Assembly: GCF_016464305.1 (NCBI RefSeq)
Contig: NZ_JAEIOJ010000015.1
Coordinates: forward strand, 1-64,000
DNA from: Umezawaea beigongshangensis
Lineage (GTDB): Bacteria > Actinomycetota > Actinomycetes > Mycobacteriales > Pseudonocardiaceae
Direction of reading: 5' to 3'
DNA: 64,000 nt
The notes under the pieces were generated by a model that ran no database searches, had not been told where the DNA came from, and saw nothing but the letters and a program-made list of their open reading frames with translations. Shown here piece after piece: positions 38,368 to 46,623 of this stretch. Position 1 is the first letter of the stretch. Every line of letters begins with the position of its first letter. The translations under genes and the position numbers were made by a program.

Positions 38368-40809
38368 ATGCGAGCGTCCTCGCCGGTGCCGTGTGCAAAG
38401 CTGAAGTGCGTGGTGGACGAGGACGCGGCCGAGCGGGGCCGACGCCTGCTGGAGCGGGTGCTCGCCGGCGTGCCGGCGGGCGAGTCGCCCCTGACCCACG
38501 TCCGCGATCTCGCCGGGCGTGTCGCGCAGACCGCGCCGTGGCCCGAGTGGGCGTCGCCCGAGGTCGTGACCGCGTTGCGCGAGCACGGCGTGCCCGAGCC
38601 CTGGTCGCACCAGGTGCGGGCCGCCGACCTGGCGAACTCCGGGCGGCACGTCGTGCTGGCGACGGGCACCGCCTCGGGGAAGTCGCTGGCCTACCAGCTC
38701 CCGGTGCTGAGCCGCCTGCTCGACGAACCGCGCTCCACCGCCCTGTACCTGTCCCCCACCAAGGCGCTCGGCGCCGACCAGCTCCGCTCGATCCGCGAAC
38801 TCGGCCTCGCCGGCGTGCGGGCCGCGTCGTTCGACGGCGACACGCCGACGGCCGAGCGCGACTGGGTGCGCGCCCACGCCAACTGGGTGTTCAGCAACCC
38901 CGACATGCTGCACCGCGGGGTGCTGCCCCAGCACTCGCGCTGGGCCGGGTTCTTCCGCCGCTTGTCCTTCGTGGTCGTCGACGAGTGCCACTCCTACCGG
39001 GGCGTGTTCGGCTCGCACGTGGCGCTGCTGCTGCGCCGCCTGCGCCGGGTGGCCCGCAAGTACGGAGCGGACCCGGTGTTCGTGCTGGCCTCGGCGACGG
39101 TGTCCGAACCGGCCGCGTCCGCCACCCGGCTGCTGGGCGCGGAGTGCGTGGCCGTCACCGAGGACACCTCACCGCGCGCGGCGCGGACCGTGGCGCTGTG
39201 GGAACCGCCGCTGCTGGACGAGGTCTCCGGGGAGAACGGCGCCCCGGTGCGCAGGTCGGCGGGCGCGGAGACCTCCCGCGTCCTGGCCGACCTGGTCGTC
39301 GAGGGTGCGCGGTCGCTCGCGTTCGTGCGCTCCCGGCGCGGAGCGGAGCTGACGGCGCTGGGCGCGCGCCGCATCCTGTCCGAAGTGGACGCCGATCTGG
39401 TCGAGCGGGTCGCCGCCTACCGCGCCGGGTACCTGCCGGAGGAGCGCCGCGCCCTGGAGAGGGCGCTGTCGACCGGTGACCTGCTCGGGGTGGCGACGAC
39501 GAACGCCCTGGAACTGGGCGTGGACATCGCCGGGCTGGACGCCGTCGTGGTGGCCGGGTACCCGGGCACGCTGGCGTCGTTCTGGCAGCAGGCCGGGCGG
39601 GCCGGGCGTTCGGGCGACGGGGCGCTGGTGGTGTTCGTGGCGCGCGACGACCCGCTGGACACCTACCTCGTGCACAACCCGGCCGCCGTGCTGGACCGGC
39701 CGGTCGAGGCGACCGTGCTGGACCCGGCGAACCCGTACGTCCTCGGCCCGCAGCTGGCGTGCGCGGCGGCGGAGCTGCCGCTGACGCCCGACTGCCTGGC
39801 CGAGTTCGGCGGGGACGTGGCCCGCGCCGTGCTGGACGACCTGGTGGCGGAGAAGCTGCTGCGCAAGCGTCCGCAGGGCTGGTACTGGACGTCGCACGAC
39901 CGGCCGCACGCCGGAGTCGACATCCGGGGGTCGGGTGGCGAGCAGATCGTGGTGGTGGAGGGCGACTCCGGCCGGATGCTGGGCACCGTCGACCCCGGCT
40001 CGGCGTGCTGGTCCGTCCACCCCGGAGCGGTGTACCTGCACCAGGGCAGGTCGTACGTGGTGGACGAGCTCGACCTGGACAGCGGACTGGCCGTGGTGCA
40101 CGACGAGGATCCGGAGTGGACGACGACACCGCGCGACGTCATCGACATCGCGGTGGTGCGGACGCTGGAGAAGCGCGAGTTCGACGGCGTGTCGGTGTGT
40201 CTCGGCGAGGTCGAGGTGACCTCGCAGGTGGTGGGCTACCTGAGGAAGCTGCCGTCGGGCCGGGTGCTGGACCAGGTCGTCCTGGACCTTCCGGCGCAGA
40301 CGCTGCTCACCAGGGCCGTCTGGTACACGGTGAGCGACGAGCTGCTGAGCGGCAGCGCGCCGGGGGGCGCCGGTCTGGATCCGGCGCGCGTCCCCGGCGC
40401 GCTGCACGCCGCCGAACACGCGGCGATCGGCCTGCTACCGCTCTTCGCGACCTGTGACCGGTGGGACATCGGCGGGGTATCGACCGCCCTGCATCCGAAC
40501 ACCGGGGAGGCGACGGTGTTCGTGCACGACGGTCATCCCGGGGGAGCCGGCTTTGCCGACCGCGGCTTTGCCGCTGTTGTCCCGTGGCTGGTCGCTACTC
40601 GGGAGGCGATCGCATCGTGTGCGTGCCCGGCTGGCTGCCCGTCCTGCGTTCAGTCGCCGAAGTGCGGGAACGGCAACGATCCGCTGGACAAGGCGGGTGG
40701 AAAGGCCGTGCTGGACGTCGTGCTGGGGGCTGTCGGAGCGGGTGGAACCGACGCCCAGCACGGCCTGGTCCTGAACTCTCAGACGGACTCGGCGGCGACG
40801 AGCCGCTGA
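38368..40809 (+). CDS. DEAD/DEAH-box helicase with DUF1998 domain (MrfA-like)
   Basis: 813 residues; ATG at 38368, with GTG at 38410 as an alternative start. Motif I A-T-G-T-A-S-G-K-S-L, motif II D-E-C-H, S-A-T motif III and a full C-terminal helicase domain (Q-Q-A-G-R-A-G-R-S-G) are present. The end holds a zinc-type cluster C-A-C-P-A-G-C-P-S-C-V-Q-S-P-K-C within DUF1998, as in Bacillus MrfA and yeast Hrq1, which act on DNA crosslinks. No MrfB-type nuclease is next to it. Position equals Rv3649. It is convergent with the Prim-Pol gene (stops overlap by 31 bases). Confidence 0.93.
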   Translation: MRASSPVPCAKLKCVVDEDAAERGRRLLERVLAGVPAGESPLTHVRDLAGRVAQTAPWPEWASPEVVTALREHGVPEPWSHQVRAADLANSGRHVVLATGTASGKSLAYQLPVLSRLLDEPRSTALYLSPTKALGADQLRSIRELGLAGVRAASFDGDTPTAERDWVRAHANWVFSNPDMLHRGVLPQHSRWAGFFRRLSFVVVDECHSYRGVFGSHVALLLRRLRRVARKYGADPVFVLASATVSEPAASATRLLGAECVAVTEDTSPRAARTVALWEPPLLDEVSGENGAPVRRSAGAETSRVLADLVVEGARSLAFVRSRRGAELTALGARRILSEVDADLVERVAAYRAGYLPEERRALERALSTGDLLGVATTNALELGVDIAGLDAVVVAGYPGTLASFWQQAGRAGRSGDGALVVFVARDDPLDTYLVHNPAAVLDRPVEATVLDPANPYVLGPQLACAAAELPLTPDCLAEFGGDVARAVLDDLVAEKLLRKRPQGWYWTSHDRPHAGVDIRGSGGEQIVVVEGDSGRMLGTVDPGSACWSVHPGAVYLHQGRSYVVDELDLDSGLAVVHDEDPEWTTTPRDVIDIAVVRTLEKREFDGVSVCLGEVEVTSQVVGYLRKLPSGRVLDQVVLDLPAQTLLTRAVWYTVSDELLSGSAPGGAGLDPARVPGALHAAEHAAIGLLPLFATCDRWDIGGVSTALHPNTGEATVFVHDGHPGGAGFADRGFAAVVPWLVATREAIASCACPAGCPSCVQSPKCGNGNDPLDKAGGKAVLDVVLGAVGAGGTDAQHGLVLNSQTDSAATSR

Positions 40810-41378
40810 GCACCGCTGAGCACCTGGTCGTGGACGGCCTCGACCAGTGCGTCCTGCACGACGTCCGACGCGGGAGCGTTCCAGCCGCAGATCTGTGGCT
40901 TCACGCGCCAGTGCGCGACACCGTGCTGGAAGGGAGTGGGGGGAAGCGCGATGTGGTCACCGGCCGCGAAGAGCCGGACGTCGTCCTGCGCGGCCAGCTC
41001 GGCCCGCAGTTCCCGGCCGGACGCCACGAGGAACATCCAGCGGCCGGACGGGGTGGCGATGATCGGCACCGGGATGCCGATGGTGCGCAGCGCGGTCGCG
41101 GCGCGGCGGCCGAGGTCGGCGCTCACCTCGATCGCGTCGACGACGCGGCCGGTGGCGAGCAGCAGGCCGTGGGTGTTGCCGGCCCACCAGGTGGCGACCT
41201 CCTCGGGCTTCGCGGTGCCGACCCGGTCCTGCCAGTCGGCGTGCACGGGAACCGGGATCTCGTCGGTACCGGTCGGAGCAGTTCCCGGCATCACGGGCCA
41301 GCCGCGCCAGGCGAGGCTCACAGCCTCTGCCCTGAGCTCGATGCGGAAGGCCCCGCGCCAACTGTCCGACCAATCCAT
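40779..41378 (-). CDS. Prim-Pol-like bifunctional DNA primase/polymerase domain protein
   Basis: 199 residues from ATG at 41378, with AGGAGG upstream. It begins MDWSDSWRGAFRIELRAEAV and continues L-A-W-R-G-W-P-V-M-P-G-T, the pattern of the actinobacterial Prim-Pol-like family often found beside topA and this helicase. The acidic pair expected in the active site is not obvious; the candidate is G-R-V-V-D-A-I-E-V. It is short and lacks a helicase part, so it may not be an active primase. The stop lies inside the end of the convergent helicase gene. Confidence 0.7.
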   Translation of the reverse strand: MDWSDSWRGAFRIELRAEAVSLAWRGWPVMPGTAPTGTDEIPVPVHADWQDRVGTAKPEEVATWWAGNTHGLLLATGRVVDAIEVSADLGRRAATALRTIGIPVPIIATPSGRWMFLVASGRELRAELAAQDDVRLFAAGDHIALPPTPFQHGVAHWRVKPQICGWNAPASDVVQDALVEAVHDQVLSGAQRLVAAESV

Positions 41379-41620
41379 GTCCTGTCGCCTCCTCGTCCGT
41401 TCGCCGCACCGCTGCGGTGCTGCCACTCCAACTAACGACATCGACGGGGGCTCGGGTAACCCCCGGTCGGCAACTGGTAGCTCTGGAACGGCGAACGAAG
41501 GTCGGGTGAACGAGCGGCAGAACGGTCGACTTCCGCTGACCGAACGGCCCATCCCACGAACAGGGGGGTTGTGAGTCCGCTCACCGTGTGACGACGACCG
41601 TTCGTCGCGTCGAGCGGATC

Positions 41621-41965
41621 TCACGCTTCAGCCGGGCCTGCACGCGCGTTCGCGTTGGTCGTGCCGACGCCCGCGAGAGGAGCGGACAGCGCGACCGTCA
41701 CCTCCCGTCCGCTCACCGCGCAGGAGTCCAGCGCCGCCCCCGTCCGCTCCGCCACCCACCGCGCCCGGCGGCACGCCTCCTCCCCACCGCCGCCGGAGGC
41801 GAGGGCTCCCGCGGCGGCGAGCGCGGCCAGGTCGGCGGCTGCCGTCACCCGGTGCCGCAGCACGACCGCCTCCCCGACCCGCACGCCGAGCACCACGAGG
41901 GAGAACAGCACGGCGAGGACGGCGACGGCGAACACCGTCGCCGATCCGCGATCGTCCCGGATCAC
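41621..41965 (-). CDS. TadE/G-like pilus-assembly neighbourhood protein (Rv3654c-like)
   Basis: 114 residues from GTG at 41965, overlapping the TadE stop (GTGA). It has one N-terminal helix (V-F-A-V-A-V-L-A-V-L-F-S-L-V-V-L-G) preceded by I-R-D-D-R-G-S-A-T-V, the type IV pilin-like start. A conserved A-A-A-D-L-A-A-L-A-A segment and two Cys residues follow. This is the last gene of the Tad operon and matches the helicase/secretion-neighbourhood TadE-like family. Confidence 0.82.
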   Translation of the reverse strand: MIRDDRGSATVFAVAVLAVLFSLVVLGVRVGEAVVLRHRVTAAADLAALAAAGALASGGGGEEACRRARWVAERTGAALDSCAVSGREVTVALSAPLAGVGTTNANARAGPAEA

Positions 41966-42300
41966 GGCGCAGCTCCCGGCTCCAGCACGGCGTGGGCGGT
42001 CGCGGCCGGGGCCACGCCGGGCAGGAGAGCGCTGACCGGCCCGGCGCTCACCCGCACCTCCACCTCGTCGCCGTGCACGTGCACGCGCAGCGCCGCGCCG
42101 GGCGCGATCCGCTCCACCACCGGTCCGGCGCGGCCCGCCTCGCCGCGGGCGACGAGGCGGGCGGCCTCGCGGGCCGCGTCGGTGCAGCGGAGCTGGTCGA
42201 GCACCGCGCCGAACCCGGACGCGGCGAGCGTGAAGAACAGCACGATGCCGCACACCGCGACGGCGGCCTCCACCGTCACCGCGCCGCGGTCGTCCCTCAC
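41962..42300 (-). CDS. TadE-family minor pilin
   Basis: 112 residues from GTG at 42300. It begins VRDDRGAVTVEAAVAV, the TadE start with the Gly-Ala-Val-Thr-Val-Glu motif, then one helix (about 9-32) and a small extracytoplasmic domain. TadE proteins are pseudopilins that support Flp-pilus assembly. Four-base overlaps join it to its neighbours on both sides (Rv3655c position). Confidence 0.88.
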   Translation of the reverse strand: MRDDRGAVTVEAAVAVCGIVLFFTLAASGFGAVLDQLRCTDAAREAARLVARGEAGRAGPVVERIAPGAALRVHVHGDEVEVRVSAGPVSALLPGVAPAATAHAVLEPGAAP

Positions 42301-42476
42301 GTCCGGACCGACAGCGCCCGCTGCACGAGGTCGGCGAGCGCCGACGCGACGGTGTCGCCGCTGAGCACCACGTACAGGGCGGTGGCGACGGCCGCGGCGG
42401 CGAGCGTGCCGATGGCGTACTCGGCCGTGCTCGTCCCGGTGTCGCGGGCGAGGACGAGCCTGGTCCTGCGGAACAT
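42297..42476 (-). CDS. DUF4244 Flp-like pilin subunit
   Basis: 59 residues from ATG at 42476, which has GGAG eight bases upstream; ATG at 42488 has no ribosome site. It begins MFRRTRLVLARDTGTSTAEY, and the helix A-I-G-T-L-A-A-A-A-V-A-T-A-L-Y-V-V-L follows. The T-S-T-A-E-Y-A-I motif is the Flp-type prepilin cleavage and packing region. This small protein is the probable major pilin of the operon (Rv3656c position). Confidence 0.88.
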   Translation of the reverse strand: MFRRTRLVLARDTGTSTAEYAIGTLAAAAVATALYVVLSGDTVASALADLVQRALSVRT

Positions 42477-42517
42477 GTCGATCTCCATTCGTTCGGGGGG
42501 TGACACCTGATCGGGTG

Positions 42518-43078
42518 TCACCAGGTGGTCGTGAAGCGCTCGGCGAGACCGAGGACGACCGGGACGACGCCGAGGCAGAGGAACGCGGGCAGGAAGCAGG
42601 CGGCGAGCGGCGCGGCGACGAGCACCCCGGCCCGCTGGGCGACCGCCTCGGCCCGGTCGTCCGCCTCCGCGCGCACCCGGACGGCCAGGTCGGCGGCGAA
42701 CCCCGCCAGCGCGGTCCCCGACCTGGCGGTGCGCCGCGCTCCCCGCGCGAGCGGGGCCGTGGCCGGGTGCTCCAGCGCCGGCGCCCAGGCGGTCACCTGG
42801 TCCGAGCCGAGGGCCAGCAGGTCCCCGACGCGGCGCAGGACCGCTCCGGCGTCCGGCGGCAGGGCCGGCACGACCGCGCGCACCGCCGTGGCCACGGGGA
42901 GCCCGGCGCTCAGGCACGCGGCGAGCAGGTCCCACCCGCCGGCGAGGACGAGCGGTTCGTCGGTGCGCGGCGGCGCGCGGCACGGCGGGGGTGCCGGTGG
43001 CGGGGGACGCAGCCGCCCGAGGGGTGGGCGGGCGGCGGGCAGCAGCACCAGCGCGGCGGCGAGCAGGGCGAGGGTCAC
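42518..43078 (-). CDS. TadC-like type II/IV secretion F-domain protein
   Basis: 186 residues from GTG at 43078 (overlap with the tadB stop). The T2SS-F domain of the inner-membrane platform is visible (L-A-A-C-L-S-A-G-L-P-V-A-T-A-V, then R-T-A-R-S-G-T-A-L-A), with helices at about 3-16 and near 150-172. Pairs with the TadB-like protein to form the pilus platform. The protein is shorter than proteobacterial TadC, as usual in actinobacteria. A 41-base gap separates it from the pilin gene. Confidence 0.85.
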   Translation of the reverse strand: MTLALLAAALVLLPAARPPLGRLRPPPPAPPPCRAPPRTDEPLVLAGGWDLLAACLSAGLPVATAVRAVVPALPPDAGAVLRRVGDLLALGSDQVTAWAPALEHPATAPLARGARRTARSGTALAGFAADLAVRVRAEADDRAEAVAQRAGVLVAAPLAACFLPAFLCLGVVPVVLGLAERFTTTW

Positions 43079-43884
43079 GACGGCACCGCCCGGTCGGTGA
43101 GCCGCGCGCTCCACAGCAGTCCGGCGCAGACGAGCAGCGCGCCGAGGACCAGGAGCACCTGTCCGGCGGTGGTGGAGGACAGGACCCGCAGCGGTGCGGC
43201 TCCGCCGATCTCGCCGAGGAGCACGCCGAGCGGCGGCAGCCCGGCGAGCACGGCGGCGCTGGCCCTCGGCCCGGCCATCCTGGCGTGGACCTGCGCCGCG
43301 AACGCGACGCGGCGGTCCAGGTCGTGACGGACCGCGTCGAGGACGTCGGCGAGCGGCACCCCGTGGTGGGCGGACAGCGTCCACGCCCGCGCGATCCCGC
43401 CGAGCGCGGTGTGCAGCGCGGGCCGCCGCGCGGCGAGGTCGGTGAGGGCCGCGTCGACCTCACCGCCCAGCTCGGCGGTGGAGGCGATCACGTCGAACAC
43501 CTCACCGGCGGGGACCTGCGCGTCCTGTGCCGCACCGCGGGCCGCGGTCGCCGGGTGGGCGCCCACCCGGAGTTCGGCGACGAGCGCGCCCAGCCCGGCG
43601 GCGACGGCGGAGGTGGCGGTGAGCCGAGCCCGGTCGGCGGCCCGCCCGCGCCACCCGCGCCAGACGACGGTTCCGACCAGGGCTCCGGCGAGGCCGCCCG
43701 CCGGACCGAGCAGCAGTCCCGGCAGCAGCCCGGCGAGCGCCCCACCCGGTCTCGGCAGCCGGAACCGCCGCGGCGCCGTGCGCCGCTCGCCGCCGAGCAG
43801 CATCCGCACCCGGACCGGCGCGGGGGCGCGCGGCACGAGCAGCAGGGCCGCGGCCACCAGCGCCGACGCCGTCCCGGCCGTCAC
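43075..43884 (-). CDS. TadB-like type II/IV secretion F-domain protein
   Basis: 269 residues. Several helices (about 6-20, 50-75 and 225-255) surround a T2SS-F domain (E-L-R-V-G-A-H-P-A-T-A and S-T-A-E-L-G-G-E-V-D-A-A-L). It is the second half of the membrane platform that moves pilin into the Flp pilus. GTG at 43884 overlaps the tadA stop. Position equals Rv3658c. Confidence 0.87.
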   Translation of the reverse strand: MTAGTASALVAAALLLVPRAPAPVRVRMLLGGERRTAPRRFRLPRPGGALAGLLPGLLLGPAGGLAGALVGTVVWRGWRGRAADRARLTATSAVAAGLGALVAELRVGAHPATAARGAAQDAQVPAGEVFDVIASTAELGGEVDAALTDLAARRPALHTALGGIARAWTLSAHHGVPLADVLDAVRHDLDRRVAFAAQVHARMAGPRASAAVLAGLPPLGVLLGEIGGAAPLRVLSSTTAGQVLLVLGALLVCAGLLWSARLTDRAVPS

Positions 43885-45041
43885 CGGGACACCTCCGCGC
43901 CGCGCTCGGCCAGCAGGCCCAGCAGGTCGGCCGACGCTTCCTGCCAGCCCGACCCCCGCCGCAGGGCGGGCGCCACCTCCAGCACGTCGCCGCGGCGGCG
44001 GACCACACCGATCTCGGCGAGTTCCCTGGTGCCTCCCGGTCCTCGTCGCACGTGCAGCACGACCTGGAGCGCGGCGGCGGCCTGGCTGTGCAGGGCCGCC
44101 CGGTCCAGACCGCCGAGCGCGGCCAGCGCCTCCAGCCGGGCGGGCACCTCGGCCGGCGAGTTGGCGTGCAGGGTGCCCGCGCCGCCGTCGTGGCCGGTGT
44201 TCAGGGCGGCGAGCAGCTCCACGACCTCGGCTCCGCGCACCTCTCCGACGACGATCCGGTCCGGGCGCATGCGCAGGGCCTGGCGCACCAGCTGCCGCAG
44301 GGTGATCTCGCCCGCGCCCTCCACGTTGGCCGGTCTGGCGAGCAGCCGGACGACCTGCGGGTGGTCCGGGTGCAGCTCACCGGCGTCCTCGACGCAGACG
44401 ACGCGCTGGTCGTGCGGGACGCAGCCGAGCAGGCTCGCCAGCAGGGTCGTCTTGCCCGAACCCGTTCCGCCGACCACGAGGAACGCCAGCCGCGCGGTGA
44501 CGATCGCCCGCAGCAGGGCGGCCGTGGCGCGGTCGAAGGTGCCGAGGTCGCGCAGCGCGTCGAGGTCGTGGGCCGCCGGGCGGAGCACGCGCAGCGACAG
44601 GCAGGTGCCGGTGGCCGACACGGGCGGCAGGACGGCGTGCACCCTGATCGCCGCGCCGGGCAGCCAGCCGTCGGCGCAGGGCGCGGCCTCGTCCAGCCGC
44701 CTGCCCGCCGCGACGGCGAGGCGCTGGGCGAGGCGGCGCACGGACGCCTCGTCCGGGAAGCGGACGCCGGTGCGGCGCAGGCCGTCGCGGCCGTCGACCC
44801 ACACCTCGTCCGGCCCGGTGACGAGGACGTCGGTGGTGCCGGGGTCGCGCAGCAGGTCCTCCAGCGGTCCGGCGCCGACGAACTCCTGGCGCAGCACGCG
44901 CAGGGCGTGCAGGACGTCGGAGTCGCCGAGGACACCTCCGGCTTCGCGGCGCACCGCGTCGGCGACGACGGCCGGGGTGATCCGCTGCCCCCTGGTGGCG
45001 AGGCTGCGCCGCACCCGGTCGACGAGTTCGGGGGTGCTCAC
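43881..45041 (-). CDS. tadA: TadA-family secretion/pilus assembly ATPase
   Basis: 386 residues from GTG at 45041 (GTGA overlap with the ssd-like gene). It powers Flp pilus assembly. Walker A G-G-T-G-S-G-K-T-T-L lies near 205-215, Walker B-type R-I-V-V-G-E-V-R-G-A-E near 275, with the Asp box V-C-V-E-D-A-G-E and His box T-L-H-A-N-S-P between and after. The N-terminal domain carries V-L-V-T-G-P-D-E-V-W-V-D. Position equals Rv3659c. Confidence 0.95.
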   Translation of the reverse strand: MSTPELVDRVRRSLATRGQRITPAVVADAVRREAGGVLGDSDVLHALRVLRQEFVGAGPLEDLLRDPGTTDVLVTGPDEVWVDGRDGLRRTGVRFPDEASVRRLAQRLAVAAGRRLDEAAPCADGWLPGAAIRVHAVLPPVSATGTCLSLRVLRPAAHDLDALRDLGTFDRATAALLRAIVTARLAFLVVGGTGSGKTTLLASLLGCVPHDQRVVCVEDAGELHPDHPQVVRLLARPANVEGAGEITLRQLVRQALRMRPDRIVVGEVRGAEVVELLAALNTGHDGGAGTLHANSPAEVPARLEALAALGGLDRAALHSQAAAALQVVLHVRRGPGGTRELAEIGVVRRRGDVLEVAPALRRGSGWQEASADLLGLLAERGAEVSR

Positions 45042-46096
45042 GACATCAGCTCCCTCAGCACGGCGACGGCCGCCGTGGCGAGCGGTCCGCCGGAGCGGTC
45101 GGGGAACGTGCCGCGGTCGAGCGCGGAGGCGAGGCCCGGTTCGGGCCGCATGGAGGTGAGCAGCGGCAGGCCGATCGCCGCTGCCACCTGCTCGGACCGC
45201 AGCCCTCCGGGGGACGGCCCGCGCACCAGCACCCGCGGCCGGGCTCCGCGCTCCGCCGCGCGGCGGGCGACGCGGGCGGCGGCGGCGCAGGCGCGCACCT
45301 CGGCCGGTACGACGAGGACGGACAGGTCGGCGCGGTCCAGCGCGGCGCACGCGGCGTCGGTGAGCTGGCGCGGCAGGTCGCACACGACGGTGTCACCGCC
45401 GCGCCTGCCCGCCTCGACGACGGCGGCCACGGCGTCGGGTTCGGGGCCCGGTCCGTCGCGGTCGCAGGACAGGACGGTCAGTCCGCCGGACCCGCCCGGC
45501 AGCGCCGAGCGCAGCGCGGACGCCGCGACGCGCCCGCCGGACAGGCGCAGTCCCGGCCAGCGCAGCCCGGTCTCGCCCTCGACGCCGAGCGCGAGGTCGA
45601 GTCCGCCGCCCAGGGGGTCGCAGTCGACGAGCAGGGCGCGTCCGCCGGAGCGCAGCACGGCACGGCCGACTGCGGCGGCGAGCACGGAGGCGCCGGCTCC
45701 ACCGCGTCCGCCGAGCACCGCGAGCACCCGCCCCGCGGCTCCGCCGGGGTGTTCGAGCACGTCGGCGAACGCCTCGACCAGCCACTCCTCGGCGTCGGGC
45801 AGGTCGAGGACGCGTTCGGCTCCGAGCGCCACGGCGTGCTGCCAGACGTCGTCCTCCGGCGGACCGGTTCCCACGAGCAGGACTCCCGCGCGCCGGGGGA
45901 GCTCCGCCCCGGCGACCGCGGCGGCGGCCAGCGCGTCGAGCAGCACGAGCGGCGCCGTGCTCCACGCTCCGCGCAGTGCGGGCACGTCCGGCACGCGGTC
46001 CACGGCGCAGCCCGCGGCGGCGGCCAGCCGCAGGACGTCGTCCAGCAGCGCGTCGTCGTCGACCAGCGCCACCGGCCGGCGCGTCTCGTCGTCCAC
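45038..46096 (-). CDS. ssd: CpaE/Ssd-like MinD-family protein
   Basis: 352 residues from GTG at 46096, with GAGGGAG eight bases upstream; longer frames reach into the 6C RNA. The receiver-like N-terminal half (V-A-L-V-D-D-D-A-L-L-D-D-V-L) is followed by a MinD-type ATPase half. The deviant Walker A is G-G-R-G-G-A-G-A-S-V-L, lacking the usual Lys-Thr, as in Ssd of M. tuberculosis (Rv3660c). In Tad systems CpaE positions the pilus machine; Ssd has been linked to septum placement. First gene of the Tad operon. Confidence 0.88.
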   Translation of the reverse strand: MDDETRRPVALVDDDALLDDVLRLAAAAGCAVDRVPDVPALRGAWSTAPLVLLDALAAAAVAGAELPRRAGVLLVGTGPPEDDVWQHAVALGAERVLDLPDAEEWLVEAFADVLEHPGGAAGRVLAVLGGRGGAGASVLAAAVGRAVLRSGGRALLVDCDPLGGGLDLALGVEGETGLRWPGLRLSGGRVAASALRSALPGGSGGLTVLSCDRDGPGPEPDAVAAVVEAGRRGGDTVVCDLPRQLTDAACAALDRADLSVLVVPAEVRACAAAARVARRAAERGARPRVLVRGPSPGGLRSEQVAAAIGLPLLTSMRPEPGLASALDRGTFPDRSGGPLATAAVAVLRELMS

Positions 46097-46364
46097 GGTG
46101 TTCTCCCTCGGCGTTCGGCACGCCCCGCCGGAGCAGCGCGGGGCCGTGACCACCGTGGAACCTCGTGACCAACACCACAAGCATTCATGATCGACATGTG
46201 GACAGATCGAGGGCTGTGGACAGCTCCGGCTCCCCCGCAGGGGGATCGCCGAAATCGTCGGACCCCCGCGAGAGGATGGGGGGTTGGGCGCTCGCACGGG
46301 CTCGCCGGGCGCGGAAGAGCCTCGGAAACGGGGTGCGGGAGCAGGGCTCGACCGACCCCGGACA

Positions 46365-46454
46365 TGGGACGACCCCCGCCAGGGGGGAGGGACGGGGGTC
46401 GTCATCGGTTCAGTCCCGGGGGGTCGGACTGAACCCGTCCGGCGAACCGGACCC
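46365..46454 (-). ncRNA. 6C RNA
   Basis: On the minus strand two adjacent hairpins each show six cytosines in the loop. Hairpin A has 10-base arms (46426-46435 with 46407-46416) and loop GACCCCCCG. Three bases later, hairpin B has perfect 11-base arms (46393-46403 with 46368-46378) and a 14-base loop containing CCCCCC. A 5' hairpin GTCCGG-TTCG-CCGGAC (46437-46452) precedes them, and a -10-like TACAGT sits at 46459-46464. The position between ssd and the HAD gene is that of the mycobacterial B11/6C RNA, and the size (about 90 bases) agrees. 6C RNAs are regulatory; ends are estimated. Confidence 0.88.
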
Positions 46455-46623
46455 TCCTACTGTATCCCCCTCGGGCCACCCCGTGCGTCTCTTCACCGGA
46501 GAAGACCCCCAGCAGTCTCCGATCGGTCGCGGTCCGATCCCGTCCGGAGGAGACGCCCCGCCGCGTCCGCGGGCGGACCAGGGGCCAGCACGCGGACCGC
46601 GGGTGCGCACCTAAGCTTGCCGG

